This document shows, one piece after another, positions 55,376 to 64,000 of a stretch of 64,000 nt of DNA. Below the pieces are notes generated by a model. That model was not told where the DNA came from, did not search any database, and saw nothing but the letters and a program-made list of their open reading frames with translations. The DNA lies in contig JAFFJZ010000013.1 of NCBI GenBank assembly GCA_018340375.1, positions 6,984,501 through 7,048,500 on the forward strand. The letters are read 5' to 3'. Each line of letters opens with the position of its first letter. Position 1 is the stretch's first letter. A program made the position numbers and the translations under genes. This DNA is from Gonatopus flavifemur (Eukaryota > Arthropoda > Insecta > Hymenoptera > Dryinidae).

Positions 55376-55954
55376 TATACTCCATAAAAACTATACATGT
55401 ACTACATACATGTTATGTCTATACTGTGTATACTATGAATACAATTTAGCAAACTGAAGTCACAATATACAAGAAATCGCTTACATACCATTTGAATAAC
55501 CGAATGTACTTGGCAGCTCGTATTGATTTCACATCTTTTTTTTGAAGTTAAGCATATCCTGTTGTATCTTATCGAAATTCTTATTGCAGGAGAATTTTCG
55601 TTTGAACGTTCTTGAGATTTTGTTTTAGAATTAATCGCATTTTCATGTAATTGACGTTGTTTTTTTACTTTTCCGAAGTTTTTTTATTGGGATTTCACTT
55701 CTTTTCCTGGATGTGTCCTTAATTAAACATAAATGAAATAGAATGCTCATGTCTAATTTCATAGCGATCGTAGCAATGAAGAAAATGTCCTCAGATCATT
55801 TGTGATACGAAAAGCCCACTTGGGTTTCCATCAGTCATCTCATCATTGGACAGCAATAGATAATCGACATAGAGGATGCAGAACAGAAGGGAAGAGAAGT
55901 GAATTCCCTTAAATTAATACATATGTGCAGGATTCCGAGAAGTAAATATTAGTT
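55376..55954. other. AT-rich non-coding spacer
   Basis: ATACATGTACTACATACATG palindromic phrases at the left. Otherwise nothing recognised. Confidence 0.3.
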
Positions 55955-56410
55955 AACCGATAAGTTGGCGCTCAAAGCAGCTCACAGCGCACAAAGCAGC
56001 CCACGATTTTGTTTCAAACATGTATTGTACAAAAATTCCCATTGTTTTCAAAATATCATCGTTAGGAGATCGAAACAAAACAGATCTCACAGACAGGGAA
56101 AACTTGTACACAATATGTTTAAGGTATCCAATAGAAGTTTCCTTGATAAAACGAGAATTTGTACCATTTGGCATGGAGTTGAAAATAGTTTCCGAGCAAA
56201 AATGTTTCAATCACTCTTTAGGATTATTTTAAAGAGTGTCTCAAAGAGATGTCCAATATTTATTTATCATGCAACAAAAAGAGATATCTTCAAAATATCT
56301 GGTTAAGAGCATTTTCCAGTACTGTACAACAAATTTCTGAAAACTTTGTGAAATATCCATCAAAATCATTTTGAAAAATTCTTCAAGAATAGTTAGTCGG
56401 TTGTGGTATT
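55955..56410 (+). repeat. Dispersed repeat of about 455 bp, uninterrupted copy
   Basis: Plus-strand counterpart of 12790-12073 (minus). Starts GATAAGTTGGCGCTCAAAGC and ends near CAAGAATAGTTAGTCGGTTG. It serves as the empty site for the MITE at 12246-12505. The 113-residue frame inside is matched only in pieces in the other copy and has no family resemblance. Confidence 0.7.
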
Positions 56411-56497
56411 ATGAACGTATACTATGCTCTTCAGAATCACCTATAGAAGATTATAGTAATTGAATTGTTATTTGATGAGCAAGTGAAATTATTGCTT

Positions 56498-57720
56498 CCA
56501 TAATACTCCAAAATATTCTTTCTCTCAAATACTCGATTTCAAATTAAACATTTCCCATCAGAGATCTGTATTCTCAATCATCTTAATTTTCAGATAATTC
56601 TTCCCTGCATATCACTGTTGATCAATATCTATTCTCACATATTTCCACTCTCACAAATCCTCATCATTAGATATATGTTGGAATGAGGAGGAAAATGGGC
56701 GCTTGAATAAGATTATTTTCATTTGTGACACATATCTAAGGATAATGATCTGTGAATATCAAAATATATGAAAATAAAGATATTTAATATTCATGATATC
56801 CGAGAATTGAATCATTTGAAAACAAAGGTAATGAAAGATGAAAATAAAAGTTTGTGAGAACAGAAATGTAATCCAGTTTGAATGGAACATCTGAGCGATA
56901 GGACTTTGGAAGAAAATATTCAGAATGAATTGTATGTATCTCCAGTCACATCAGTCAGGTTGACCTGTAGTTATTTTACAACAATTTCTATAATCAGAAT
57001 ACTTTTGTATCTGCTCAATTTTCGTCGAGTTAATCCTAAACAGTCTGTGTAATCATTAGTCAATTGGTCAGTCAAGTGCATCCGATGCAAGAATCTGTGT
57101 TATACCCACAGCGTTCTTGTCTTTTCTTCATTTTCTTTCAGCGCTACCTGATGATCATGATGATAAGTGACATACAGGCCTCGTGGAAATCACAATTTTG
57201 AGAGTTTTTCAGAAATGCTCAGAATATTTTCAGAGATTTTCAGAATTATTCTGAGTTTTGTAGAGACTTGCACATATTTGTAGGAAATGTTCGAATTTTG
57301 AGAGTTTTCCAAAGATTCTCAGGAATTCCCAGAGAAATATTTCCACCAGGGAGATGCATGGTAACATCTGCGTCTTTCTTGCTTTTTCTTCATCTACCAG
57401 TGATTTTATTGAAAGAATCTGATAGTAGTATACTCGACGCGAGGAACTGTTGTATATCCTCTGCGCTCCTGCCTTTTCTCCATTTTCCTTCTACGCTACC
57501 TGATAATATTGATTGTAGTGGTACGTACCATACAGATGTATAGTATACCTGCATCCTCTCTACTTTTCTTGATCCACGTGTAATTTTACTCAAAGAATCT
57601 AGGGAAATCATTTCGTATCATTTTGTACATATTCATGATTTCGATTCAGGATGTCACACTTTTTTAGTATACCTGAAGTGCTCCGTGACTAACCTTATTT
57701 TCGAATGTTTTTCACACTCG
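56498..57720 (+). repeat. Dispersed hairpin-family repeat, copy 3 (single arm)
   Basis: 56498-57175 matches 29697-30360 base for base with scattered differences (e.g. AGAGATCTGTATTCTCAATC, GTCAATTGGTCAGTCAAGTG). 57354-57660 continues into the sequence type at 5260-5420 and (inverted) 4200-4330. Only one arm is present, so no palindrome forms here. Confidence 0.75.
57178..57351. mobile_element. 174-bp insertion with CCCTGGTGGAAAT-type ends
   Basis: Absent from the matching position in the copy at about 30360-30370. Ends GCCTCGTGGAAATC and ...ATATTTCCACCAGGG; AG is duplicated (57176-57177, 57352-57353), and removing the insert plus one AG restores ACATACAGATG as in the paralogues. The interior repeats TTTTGAGAGTTTTYCARAGATTCTCAG. 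Confidence 0.6.
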
Positions 57721-57995
57721 TAAAATTCATCGATGTTTTTTCATGGACTTCAATTTTTAATTACAAGCCATTATACAATGATTGAATTCACATTCATCTT
57801 ATGATGAACTTCAATAACCCATAACACAGATCTGCAAATAATGGGGTCTTGTCAGTTGTGAGTGAACTGCAGGTCATTTCCGGAATGAATTTTCGCGTAT
57901 AATCCGAATCAGGAGTCAGAATTGCCTCAGCACATCACGATTTTGAGATATTTGAGGTTGAATACCCCAAACATGACGTTTTTGGCTACTTTTGA
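57721..57995. other. Non-coding flank of the inverted duplication
   Basis: No gene. Counterpart sequence on the right would lie beyond the end of the window. Confidence 0.3.
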
Positions 57996-59830
57996 GGTTT
58001 TGCACAGGGCGCACAAAATTCTTTCGACCTTCATCCCTGGTTGCATCATCTAGTACTACTCTTACTCTTCAATTTGAGGGTTCGAGGGATCGATTCCGAT
58101 TCTCCCTCCCAAAGGTATGGCTATTTGGAATTACGAAGTATATCCCTGTAACGTGATGAGTATTTCAATTAACTCTTTCGCACAAAATTTTTCTACTGGG
58201 TTAGTTTTCTTGAAAATTTTTGTTCTGAGGTTTTTGTGGTCACAGAGTATGAATGCGATGCAGGAAAACAATGAAATTCACATTCTCAATATGGTGGATT
58301 CACAATGGCGAAGCAAAATCGCGAGAAACCTATATTATTACCTATAAATTCGGGCATGAGGCGTTTCCAGGTTGCGAAATTTTGCATATCATAAAAATGA
58401 ATGACTAGATTTTTTGACATTCAAAATGCTAAGAACTAAACATGCTATTCTCACTGATTTTTTGAATAACAAATTTCAACTAAGTTCTCATGAAAATGTG
58501 TATACGGAATTTTTTAAGATCACCATTCATGGATTTGCCATTGGCATCCGCAGATGAAAAATGGTGGAATCAACGTGGCTGCTTGAAGTTAGGAACATCG
58601 TCAAAAAGTTTCCGAATTTTATCAAATTTCGTGCACGAAGGCTTTTCAGGTGCTGATTACGAATCTGCGATCAGAATTGATCCACCTGCTTCAAGCAAAA
58701 TTTGTAATCGCAATTTTCCCAATTGGCGACTGAAAAACTGTCCTATGTTTAGCGTTACCCAGGGACAATGACGTGGACGTAATAGGATTGAGTGCCCTCT
58801 GGGGTGCTGGATCAACGTGAGTCCCCTTGCCTCTCACGATCCGGGGTGCTGGTTCAACGTGAGGCAAAAGCCTCTCACAGCCTTGAGCTGAATATTCGTT
58901 TGACGACTTTGAACATGCCTGAGATTATTTTAGATCGACTGATGGAATATTTCTTTTTTCATGCAGTGAAGATCTTGATCCAGAACACCTTTTATGTGCA
59001 ACATTTATATCATTACGTTGAAGACGCCAGCAATAGGCAGCTCACATTGTTGGAGAACATTCACCCTGATAACGCCTTTCCATCTCTTTGAGATCCTGAT
59101 GAGATCGCTCGCCTTGCTGTTCGCTTACATCACCTAAATTTTCTGGAAACCATTGTAAGTGAGAGTGTAGATAGTGCAATTCCACGCTCATATTACCACG
59201 TGAATTGTGGAATTTTTCAATCATGTCTTCAACCAGCTGTTTCCAGTTACTAGATTTATTGTTGCCTAAAAATCCTTTAACAACTCTTCTAAAACCGATC
59301 CAGGCCTCTCTGTCGACGAATGTCATGACATCTTCAACTTCGGTTGTTTTCATTAGTTGTTGTATCTGTGGTCAAACAAATAATTGGAGGTGACAAAATT
59401 CTTTTAGGATCTACCAATGGTTCTTGAATAATGTTGGGGTCTCCTGGTTTTAGCGTTCTATGGCGAAGCCAATTCTTCTTAACGTGATGCTCATTTCTAT
59501 TCCTGCTATCCCATAGACATATAAACCACAAATATTTTGTGTAACCCGATTGTTGTCCAGGAAGCATGGAAATAATCTTTAAATCCCCACATACTTGCCA
59601 TTTATGTTGTTCATATTTGATTACTTCAAGAATAGTTTCAACATTCGCATATGATTCCTTCGAGTAAACAGAATGAGCAATAGGTATGGACGCATATTCA
59701 TTTGTATTATGCAATGAAACTGCTTTCAAGCTTGTCTTCGAGGAATCCATAAATAATCTCCATTGATTGGCTTCATAAAGTATTCCCAACTTTCGAATCA
59801 AGGCCTCAACGTCATTGCAGAAAACATAGT
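57996..59830 (+). repeat. Left arm of a large inverted duplication
   Basis: Reverse complement of 60577-64000 once the solo LTR and a 109-bp MITE are removed from the right arm: 1835 bases left against about 1828 net bases right. The match still holds at the last base of the window (64000 pairs with 57996), so the true outer limit is not seen. The arm carries the 3' two thirds of a transposase-like pseudogene, plus AATATGGYGGATTC-type repeat sequence and the GTGAGTCCCC motif. Confidence 0.9.
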
Positions 59831-60590
59831 TTCCACCCGCAGAGAAACGCTCAACTAATCCCTTTTCCTGATTGTGATGCCAACCAAAAGTAGTCCCTTC
59901 AGGAAGAAAGTTTCTTTCTAGAAATCTTGAACCTAGTAACTCAGCTTTTCCTTTTGGTAGGTTCGAATTCCGGACTAAATAATTCGGAGCAGCCTGATCA
60001 TACAAAATAGGAGCATCAGAAGTTGATTCCGGATCCTCAGAATCCTGATCTTCAGTATCATAACAGCTTGTATGGTCTTCATTATTTTGTTTGAAGAATG
60101 GAGGAGTTGGAGGAATGCCATTAGCTGCATAAGGAACGGGTTTGGTTACGCTTGCCACATTTGGATATTGGATTTAAGAAGAGTTTTTATGATTGAATCC
60201 GAATGTTGCAGTCAAACAAAAATAACATTCAACGTGTCCAACAAGTTCACGTCAAACTGCAGGTGTCTTGGAGGGCATTGGTGTCGCATAAGAACTTTTG
60301 GAATTATTCCAACGTCCTAATGTTTCTACGCATGATTCACGAGCCATATGTGGGGTCCAAGACTTGTCTTGGTTACATATGGAAATATTGAAGTCACTTT
60401 TATACAATGTGTCAATATTATCATCAATTTTCATCTTACTCTTTGCAAACGTGAAACGACCACAGATGTGACAAAAACTGTTGGGATGATTGGGATTTAC
60501 AATACTAAGTTCACTGCTTGGAAGTGGAACCTTACACAATACATGAAAAAGCTGTGATGGTGAGAAATTGACCGGGAATGTTTTTTGCAA
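58930..60590 (-). pseudogene. Uncharacterised transposase-like family, left copy
   Basis: On the minus strand one frame runs from about 60590 to 59334, interrupted only by TGA at 60252-60254 and a TAA near 60182. It opens with a putative zinc region (FCHICGRFTF, later ECYFC), then QAELLGS-type text (KAELLGSRFLERNFLPEGTT), WRLFMDSSKTSLKAVSLHN (Asp codon about 59747), WQVCGDLKIISMLPGQQSGY (Asp about 59585) and FICLWDSRNRNEHH. A deletion/frame change near 59350 precedes AWIGFRRVVKGFLGNNK, HSHLQWFPENLGDVSEQQGE (Glu about 59110) and MERRYQG, then a TGA. I recognise this as an abundant unnamed arthropod family. The spaced Asp, Asp, C-x2-C/H and Glu look like a DDE/RNase-H-like transposase; that is inference. 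Confidence 0.65.
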
Positions 60591-60819
60591 TGACGTTGAG
60601 GGCTTGATTCAAAAGTTGGGAATACTTTACGGAGCCAATCAATGGAGATTATTTATGGATTCCTCGAAGACAAGCTTGAAAGCAGTTTCATTGCATAATA
60701 CAAATGAATATGCGTCCATACCTATTGCTCATTCTGGTCACTCAAAGGAATCATATGCGAATGTTGAAACTATTCTTGGAGTAATCAAATATGAACAACA
60801 TATATGGCAAGTATGTGGG

Positions 60820-60928
60820 CCCAGACAGCAAAACGTGCCACCGGAACGTTGATAGAAGGTTGATAGAACGTAGGGGAGGTTCTCTGAACGTTCAAAAAAC
60901 GTCCCAGAGACACATTTTGCTGTTAGGG
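60820..60928. mobile_element. 109-bp MITE with GGG duplication
   Basis: Ends CCCAGACAGCAAAACGTG and (inverse) CCCTAACAGCAAAATGTG, 15 of 18 matching. The left arm shows the empty site TATGTGGGGATTT. With GGG (60817-60819, 60929-60931) as a 3-bp duplication the pre-insertion sequence is restored. The interior has AACGTTC/GAACGTT phrases like the MITE at 7693. Superfamily undetermined. Confidence 0.7.
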
Positions 60929-60999
60929 GGGATTTAAAAATTATTTCCATGCTTCCTGGACAACAATCGGGTTACACAAAATATTTGTGTTTTATATGT

Positions 61000-62479
61000 T
61001 GTGATGTAACGAATTATCACAAGAAGAGTCGCGGGATGGCACCACGCACGATCCCTATCGATCTTAATCGTAAACCTTCATAATGAGTTAGTTCACCCGA
61101 AAGAACATAGCTGTCGCTCGCTTACACGAGAATCGGGAACACACCTCCTCTCCCTCGCTATTCCTGTCCTCCTCTAATCCCTGCCCTTCTATTTGTTGAG
61201 GTTTCCCGTCCCCAAGGAGACAGCGCCACCTATACCACGGATGCTTGGAAGGATTGGGTCAACGCCAGGAGGCGACATCAACGCCATCCCGGCCGTTCCT
61301 AAATCGACAACCCCCAGGAGGCTGGAAACCCCCCGTGGGCAACACCATCTCTCTCCAACCCTGGACCACAGAGAGAGAGAGAGAGAGAGAGAGTAGGATG
61401 AGTCATCTCCGAGGATGCCATCCCGTTCCTGGATCGGCGGAACACCGGCAGAGACCAACCCAACCACGTTGTACTCCTTCTCCCGGCCCCACCAAAGGAG
61501 AGAAAAGGACATAAACACCCGCACCCAGAAAACCTCCACAACGCGCATGCGCACACTCACCTAACGAGTAGCTAGAAGCCACCACTGCCCGAACCCGTGA
61601 AACGAGCTCTGGAAGTAGGCTCCAACAGAAAGTCGCCAACGGAGTCTGTATATGATTTTGCGAACTCACCCGTCAGGCAAGAAGAAGGAAGTGGCCATCT
61701 TGCATGTCACTTCTTATGTAACTGAGCCACGGCAACGTTCCAGGAAAACCTCGCGCTGTAAAACTTTGGATACGGTGAGTGTGCTGTGCCATCGGGGTCC
61801 AATTCCAATTACAATTTCCTTCTTCGCTTCTGTCGAGGAAGTTTACCGTTGTGGAGTGCTTGTGCGGTGCTTCCTCCGCGGGATTGACGTGGTGAAAGAT
61901 TGTCGTTCACGTGGCCTCCTCCACGTGTCCCTCTTCCTATATTTTCCTTTCACCCTCCGTGTTTCGATATAAACACCCCCTCCGCCCGTGTTTGCCCTCC
62001 CCCGGTTAAATTGTATGGTCGCGGTTTCCCTATATTCCCCTTTGTCTTGATTTATGTAAACGGCATAGTCCGTAAGTATACGTTCCCTCGTGGTCGCGCC
62101 CTCCACATTAATTCCTCGATCCCTGTGTTTACCCAAAACCAATCTATCGAACGAACGAGTTGTTTGTGTTTTCTTTTCTTCGCGCGACGAAGTCGCACCC
62201 TTGTAAAATTCGGGATTTGTAGAAATATACATGCTCTGGCACATCATTAACTCTACGTAGAGTTTGTTTACTCAGTGTATGAATTCGAATCAACCCACCC
62301 CCTCTCCCTGAGCTTGTTCCTTCCCCTTTGACCCCTCAAAATTGTCGTGAGCAAGTTACTTGTTCTCTTTCGATATTTTGCAGGTCCCGCTGTTGCAAAT
62401 AAATATCCACGACAGGAGTCGTGGAGGCGCTCAACAACTCAAGCGCCTTTGTGCATGGATTCTGGGTATATCCATCACA
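61000..62479. mobile_element. Solo LTR, 1480 bp, with ATGT target duplication
   Basis: Begins TGTGATGTAACG and ends ...ATATCCATCACA, so it has TG...CA ends in an extended TGTGATG/CATCACA inverted pair. ATGT is repeated on each side (60996-60999, 62480-62483). The left arm carries the uninterrupted site TTTATATGTCTATGGG, so the boundaries are exact. No primer site, gag or pol lies inside; frames here are chance. The size and 4-bp duplication suit a Gypsy-type LTR, but BEL or another group is not excluded. Contains a GA run (61371-61393) and GC-richer blocks. Formed by recombination between the two LTRs of a full element. Confidence 0.8.
61371..61393 (+). repeat. GA microsatellite inside the solo LTR
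   Basis: Uninterrupted AGAGAG run of about 23 bases. It creates RERERE-type frames that are not genes. Confidence 0.9.
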
Positions 62480-64000
62480 ATGTCTATGGGATAGCAGGAA
62501 TAGGAATGAGCATCACGTTAAGAAGAATTGGCTTCACCATAGAACGCTAAAACCAGGAGACCCCAACATTATTCAAGAACCATTGGTAGATCCTAAAAAA
62601 ATTTTGTTACCTCCAATTATTTGTTGGACCACAGATACAACAACTAATGAAAACAACAGAAGTTGAGAATGTCATGACATTCGTCGACAGAGAGGCCTGG
62701 ATCGGTTTTGAAAGAGTTGTTAAAGGATTTTTAGGCAACAATAAATCTAGTAACTGGAGACAGCTGGTTGAAGACATGATTGAAAAATTCCACAATTCAC
62801 GTGGTAATATGAGCGTGGAATTGCACTATCTACACTCTCACTTACAATGGTTACCAGAAAATTTAGGTGATGTGAACGAACAGCAAGGCGAGCAATCTCA
62901 TCAGGAACTCGAAGGGATGGAAAGGCTCTATCAGGGTAAATGTTCTCCATCAATGTGATTGTCTTCAACGTAATAATATGAATGTTGCACATAAAAGACG
63001 TTCTGGATCAAGATCTTCACTGCATGAAAAACGAAATATTCCATTAGTCGATCTAAAATAGTCTCAGGCATGTTCAAAGTCGTCAAAAATAAGTCGTCGA
63101 ATATTCAGCTCAAGGCTGTGAGAGGCTTTTGCCTCACGTTGAACCAGCACCCCGAATCGTAAGAGGGAAGGGGACTCACGTTAAACCAGCACCCCAAAGG
63201 GGACTGCATCCTATTACGTCCACGTCGTTGTCCCTCGGTAACGCTGAACATAGGACAGTTTTTCAGCCGCCAATTGGGAAAATTGCGATTACAACTTTTG
63301 CTTGAAGCAGGTGGATCAATCCTGATCGCAGATTCGTAATCAGCACCTGGAAAGCCTTCGTGCACGAAATTTGATAAAATTCGGAAACTTTTTGACGATG
63401 TTCCTAACTTCAAACAGCCACGTTGGTTCCACCATTTTTCATCTGCGGATGCCAATGGCAAATCCATGAATGGTGATCTTAAAAAATTCCGTATACACAT
63501 TTTCATGAGAACTTAGTTGAAATTTGTTATTCAAAAAATCAGTGAGAATAGCATGTTTAGTTCTTAGCATTTTGAATGTCAAAAAATCTAGTCATTCATT
63601 TTTATGATATGCAAAATTTCGCAACCTGAAAACGCCTCATACCCGAATTTATAGGTGATAATATAGGTTTCTCGCGATTTTGCTTCGCCATTGTGAATCC
63701 ACCATATTGGGAATGTGAATTTCATTGTTTTCCTGCATCGCATTCATACTCTGTGACCACAAAAGCCTCAGAACAAGAATTTTCAAGAAAATTAACCCAG
63801 TAGAAAAATTTTGTGCGAAAGAGTTAATTGAAATACTCATCACGTTACAGGGATATACTTCGTAATTTCAAATAGCCATACCTTTGGGAGGGAGAATCGG
63901 AATCGATCCCTCGAACCCTCAAATTGAAGAGTAAGAGTAGTACTAGATGATGCAATCAGGGATGAAGGTCGAAAGAATTTTGTGCGCCCTGTGCAAAACC

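Larger units (their letters stand above)
60577..62958 (+). pseudogene. Uncharacterised transposase-like family, right copy
   Basis: Exons of similarity: 60577-60819 (VFCNDVEGLIQKLGILYGAN, WRLFMDSSKTSLKAVSLHN), 60932-60995 (GDLKIISMLPGQQSGYTKYL then CFIC), 62484-62958 (LWDSRNRNEHHVKKN, AWIGFERVVKGFLGNNK, LGDVNEQQGEQSHQELEGM). It shares with the left copy the deletion/frame break after TTTNENNRS and the stop after the final Met, so the gene was already dead when duplicated. It keeps Cys in CFIC, where the left copy has Trp. It lacks the N-terminal zinc region. Confidence 0.7.
60577..64000 (-). repeat. Right arm of the inverted duplication (interrupted)
   Basis: Complement of 57996-59830, broken by a 109-bp MITE (60820-60928) and a solo LTR (61000-62479). 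Its inner edge at about 60577 lies inside the coding sequence: it begins at the codons for VFCNDVE. The two copies are therefore joined head to head with about 746 bases of single-copy gene 5' part between them. It continues past the window. Confidence 0.9.

Noticed and set aside
55965..56306. 113-residue frame with partial match at 12838-12587
   Set aside because: Two copies of a non-coding repeat; frames break at different places and no family is recognised.
58490..58771. Frame MKMCIRNFLRSPF... conserved in both arms (also 63506-63105)
   Set aside because: Conserved only because the arms are recent copies of one DNA; it lies over AATATGG-type repeat sequence and resembles no family.
61189..62250. 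Proline- and arginine-rich frames within the 1480-bp block
   Set aside because: The block is a solo LTR bounded by a 4-bp duplication; frames come from GC-richer LTR sequence and a GA run.

Overview
The window reads as nuclear DNA from an arthropod, most likely an insect. It is AT-rich and almost without ordinary genes. The visible introns are GT-AG. Nearly all recognisable coding sequence belongs to transposable elements of the kinds found in insect genomes: Copia with an initiator-Met half-tRNA primer site, R1-like, RTE-like and Jockey-like LINEs, mariner, a DD41D Tc1/mariner relative, piggyBac-like and hAT-like MITEs, and a Helitron-type endonuclease. Almost every element ORF is broken, so this is an old, nested repeat landscape. 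I cannot name the species.

Layout, 0-20 kb: the 5' end of a Copia element (1-822); a deleted mariner (1432-2358); 133-bp tandem repeats (3048-3350); a hairpin repeat (3580-5430); a ubiquitin-protease-like gene cut in two by a 3.93-kb array-rich element (5531-10243); a Jockey-like LINE 3' end (to 11908); a dispersed repeat carrying a hAT-like MITE (12073-12790), which truncates a two-exon gene of an unnamed family (to 13637); a piggyBac-like element built of inverted repeats (13982-15220); a full-length but frameshifted RTE-like LINE (15448-18793); a THAP zinc-finger exon (18907-19200); degenerate 121-bp repeats (19430-20080).

20-40 kb: mostly non-coding. There are possible host exons on the minus strand (22136-22041 and 20341-20173), several TA-target non-autonomous DNA elements (25283-26713; 27734-28786 with a MITE inside), a large palindromic repeat (29160-33180) related to the ones at 3.6 and 56.5 kb, a GT microsatellite region, a decayed Helitron-type endonuclease (37128-36200), an RTE fragment, and one convincing host exon encoding a signal peptide (38814-38887).

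40-64 kb: a second 3.9-kb array-rich element (39767-43669) with the same kind of ends and the same type of core as the one at 6-10 kb; a GC-rich R1-like LINE on the minus strand (48170-43869) beside a TTAA-flanked MITE; more tandem repeats; a DD41D transposon (50124-51955) and a second related transposase remnant; and an inverted duplication (57996-64000) of a pseudogene from an uncharacterised, transposase-like arthropod family. The right arm of that duplication holds a solo LTR and a 109-bp MITE, both with visible empty sites in the left arm.

The most notable items are the two matching 3.9-kb elements (ends CCCTG...CAGGG, apparent 2-bp target duplication, inverted CATGGG core) and the transposase-like family in the inverted duplication. 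Paralogous empty sites within the window let several insertion boundaries be placed to the base.
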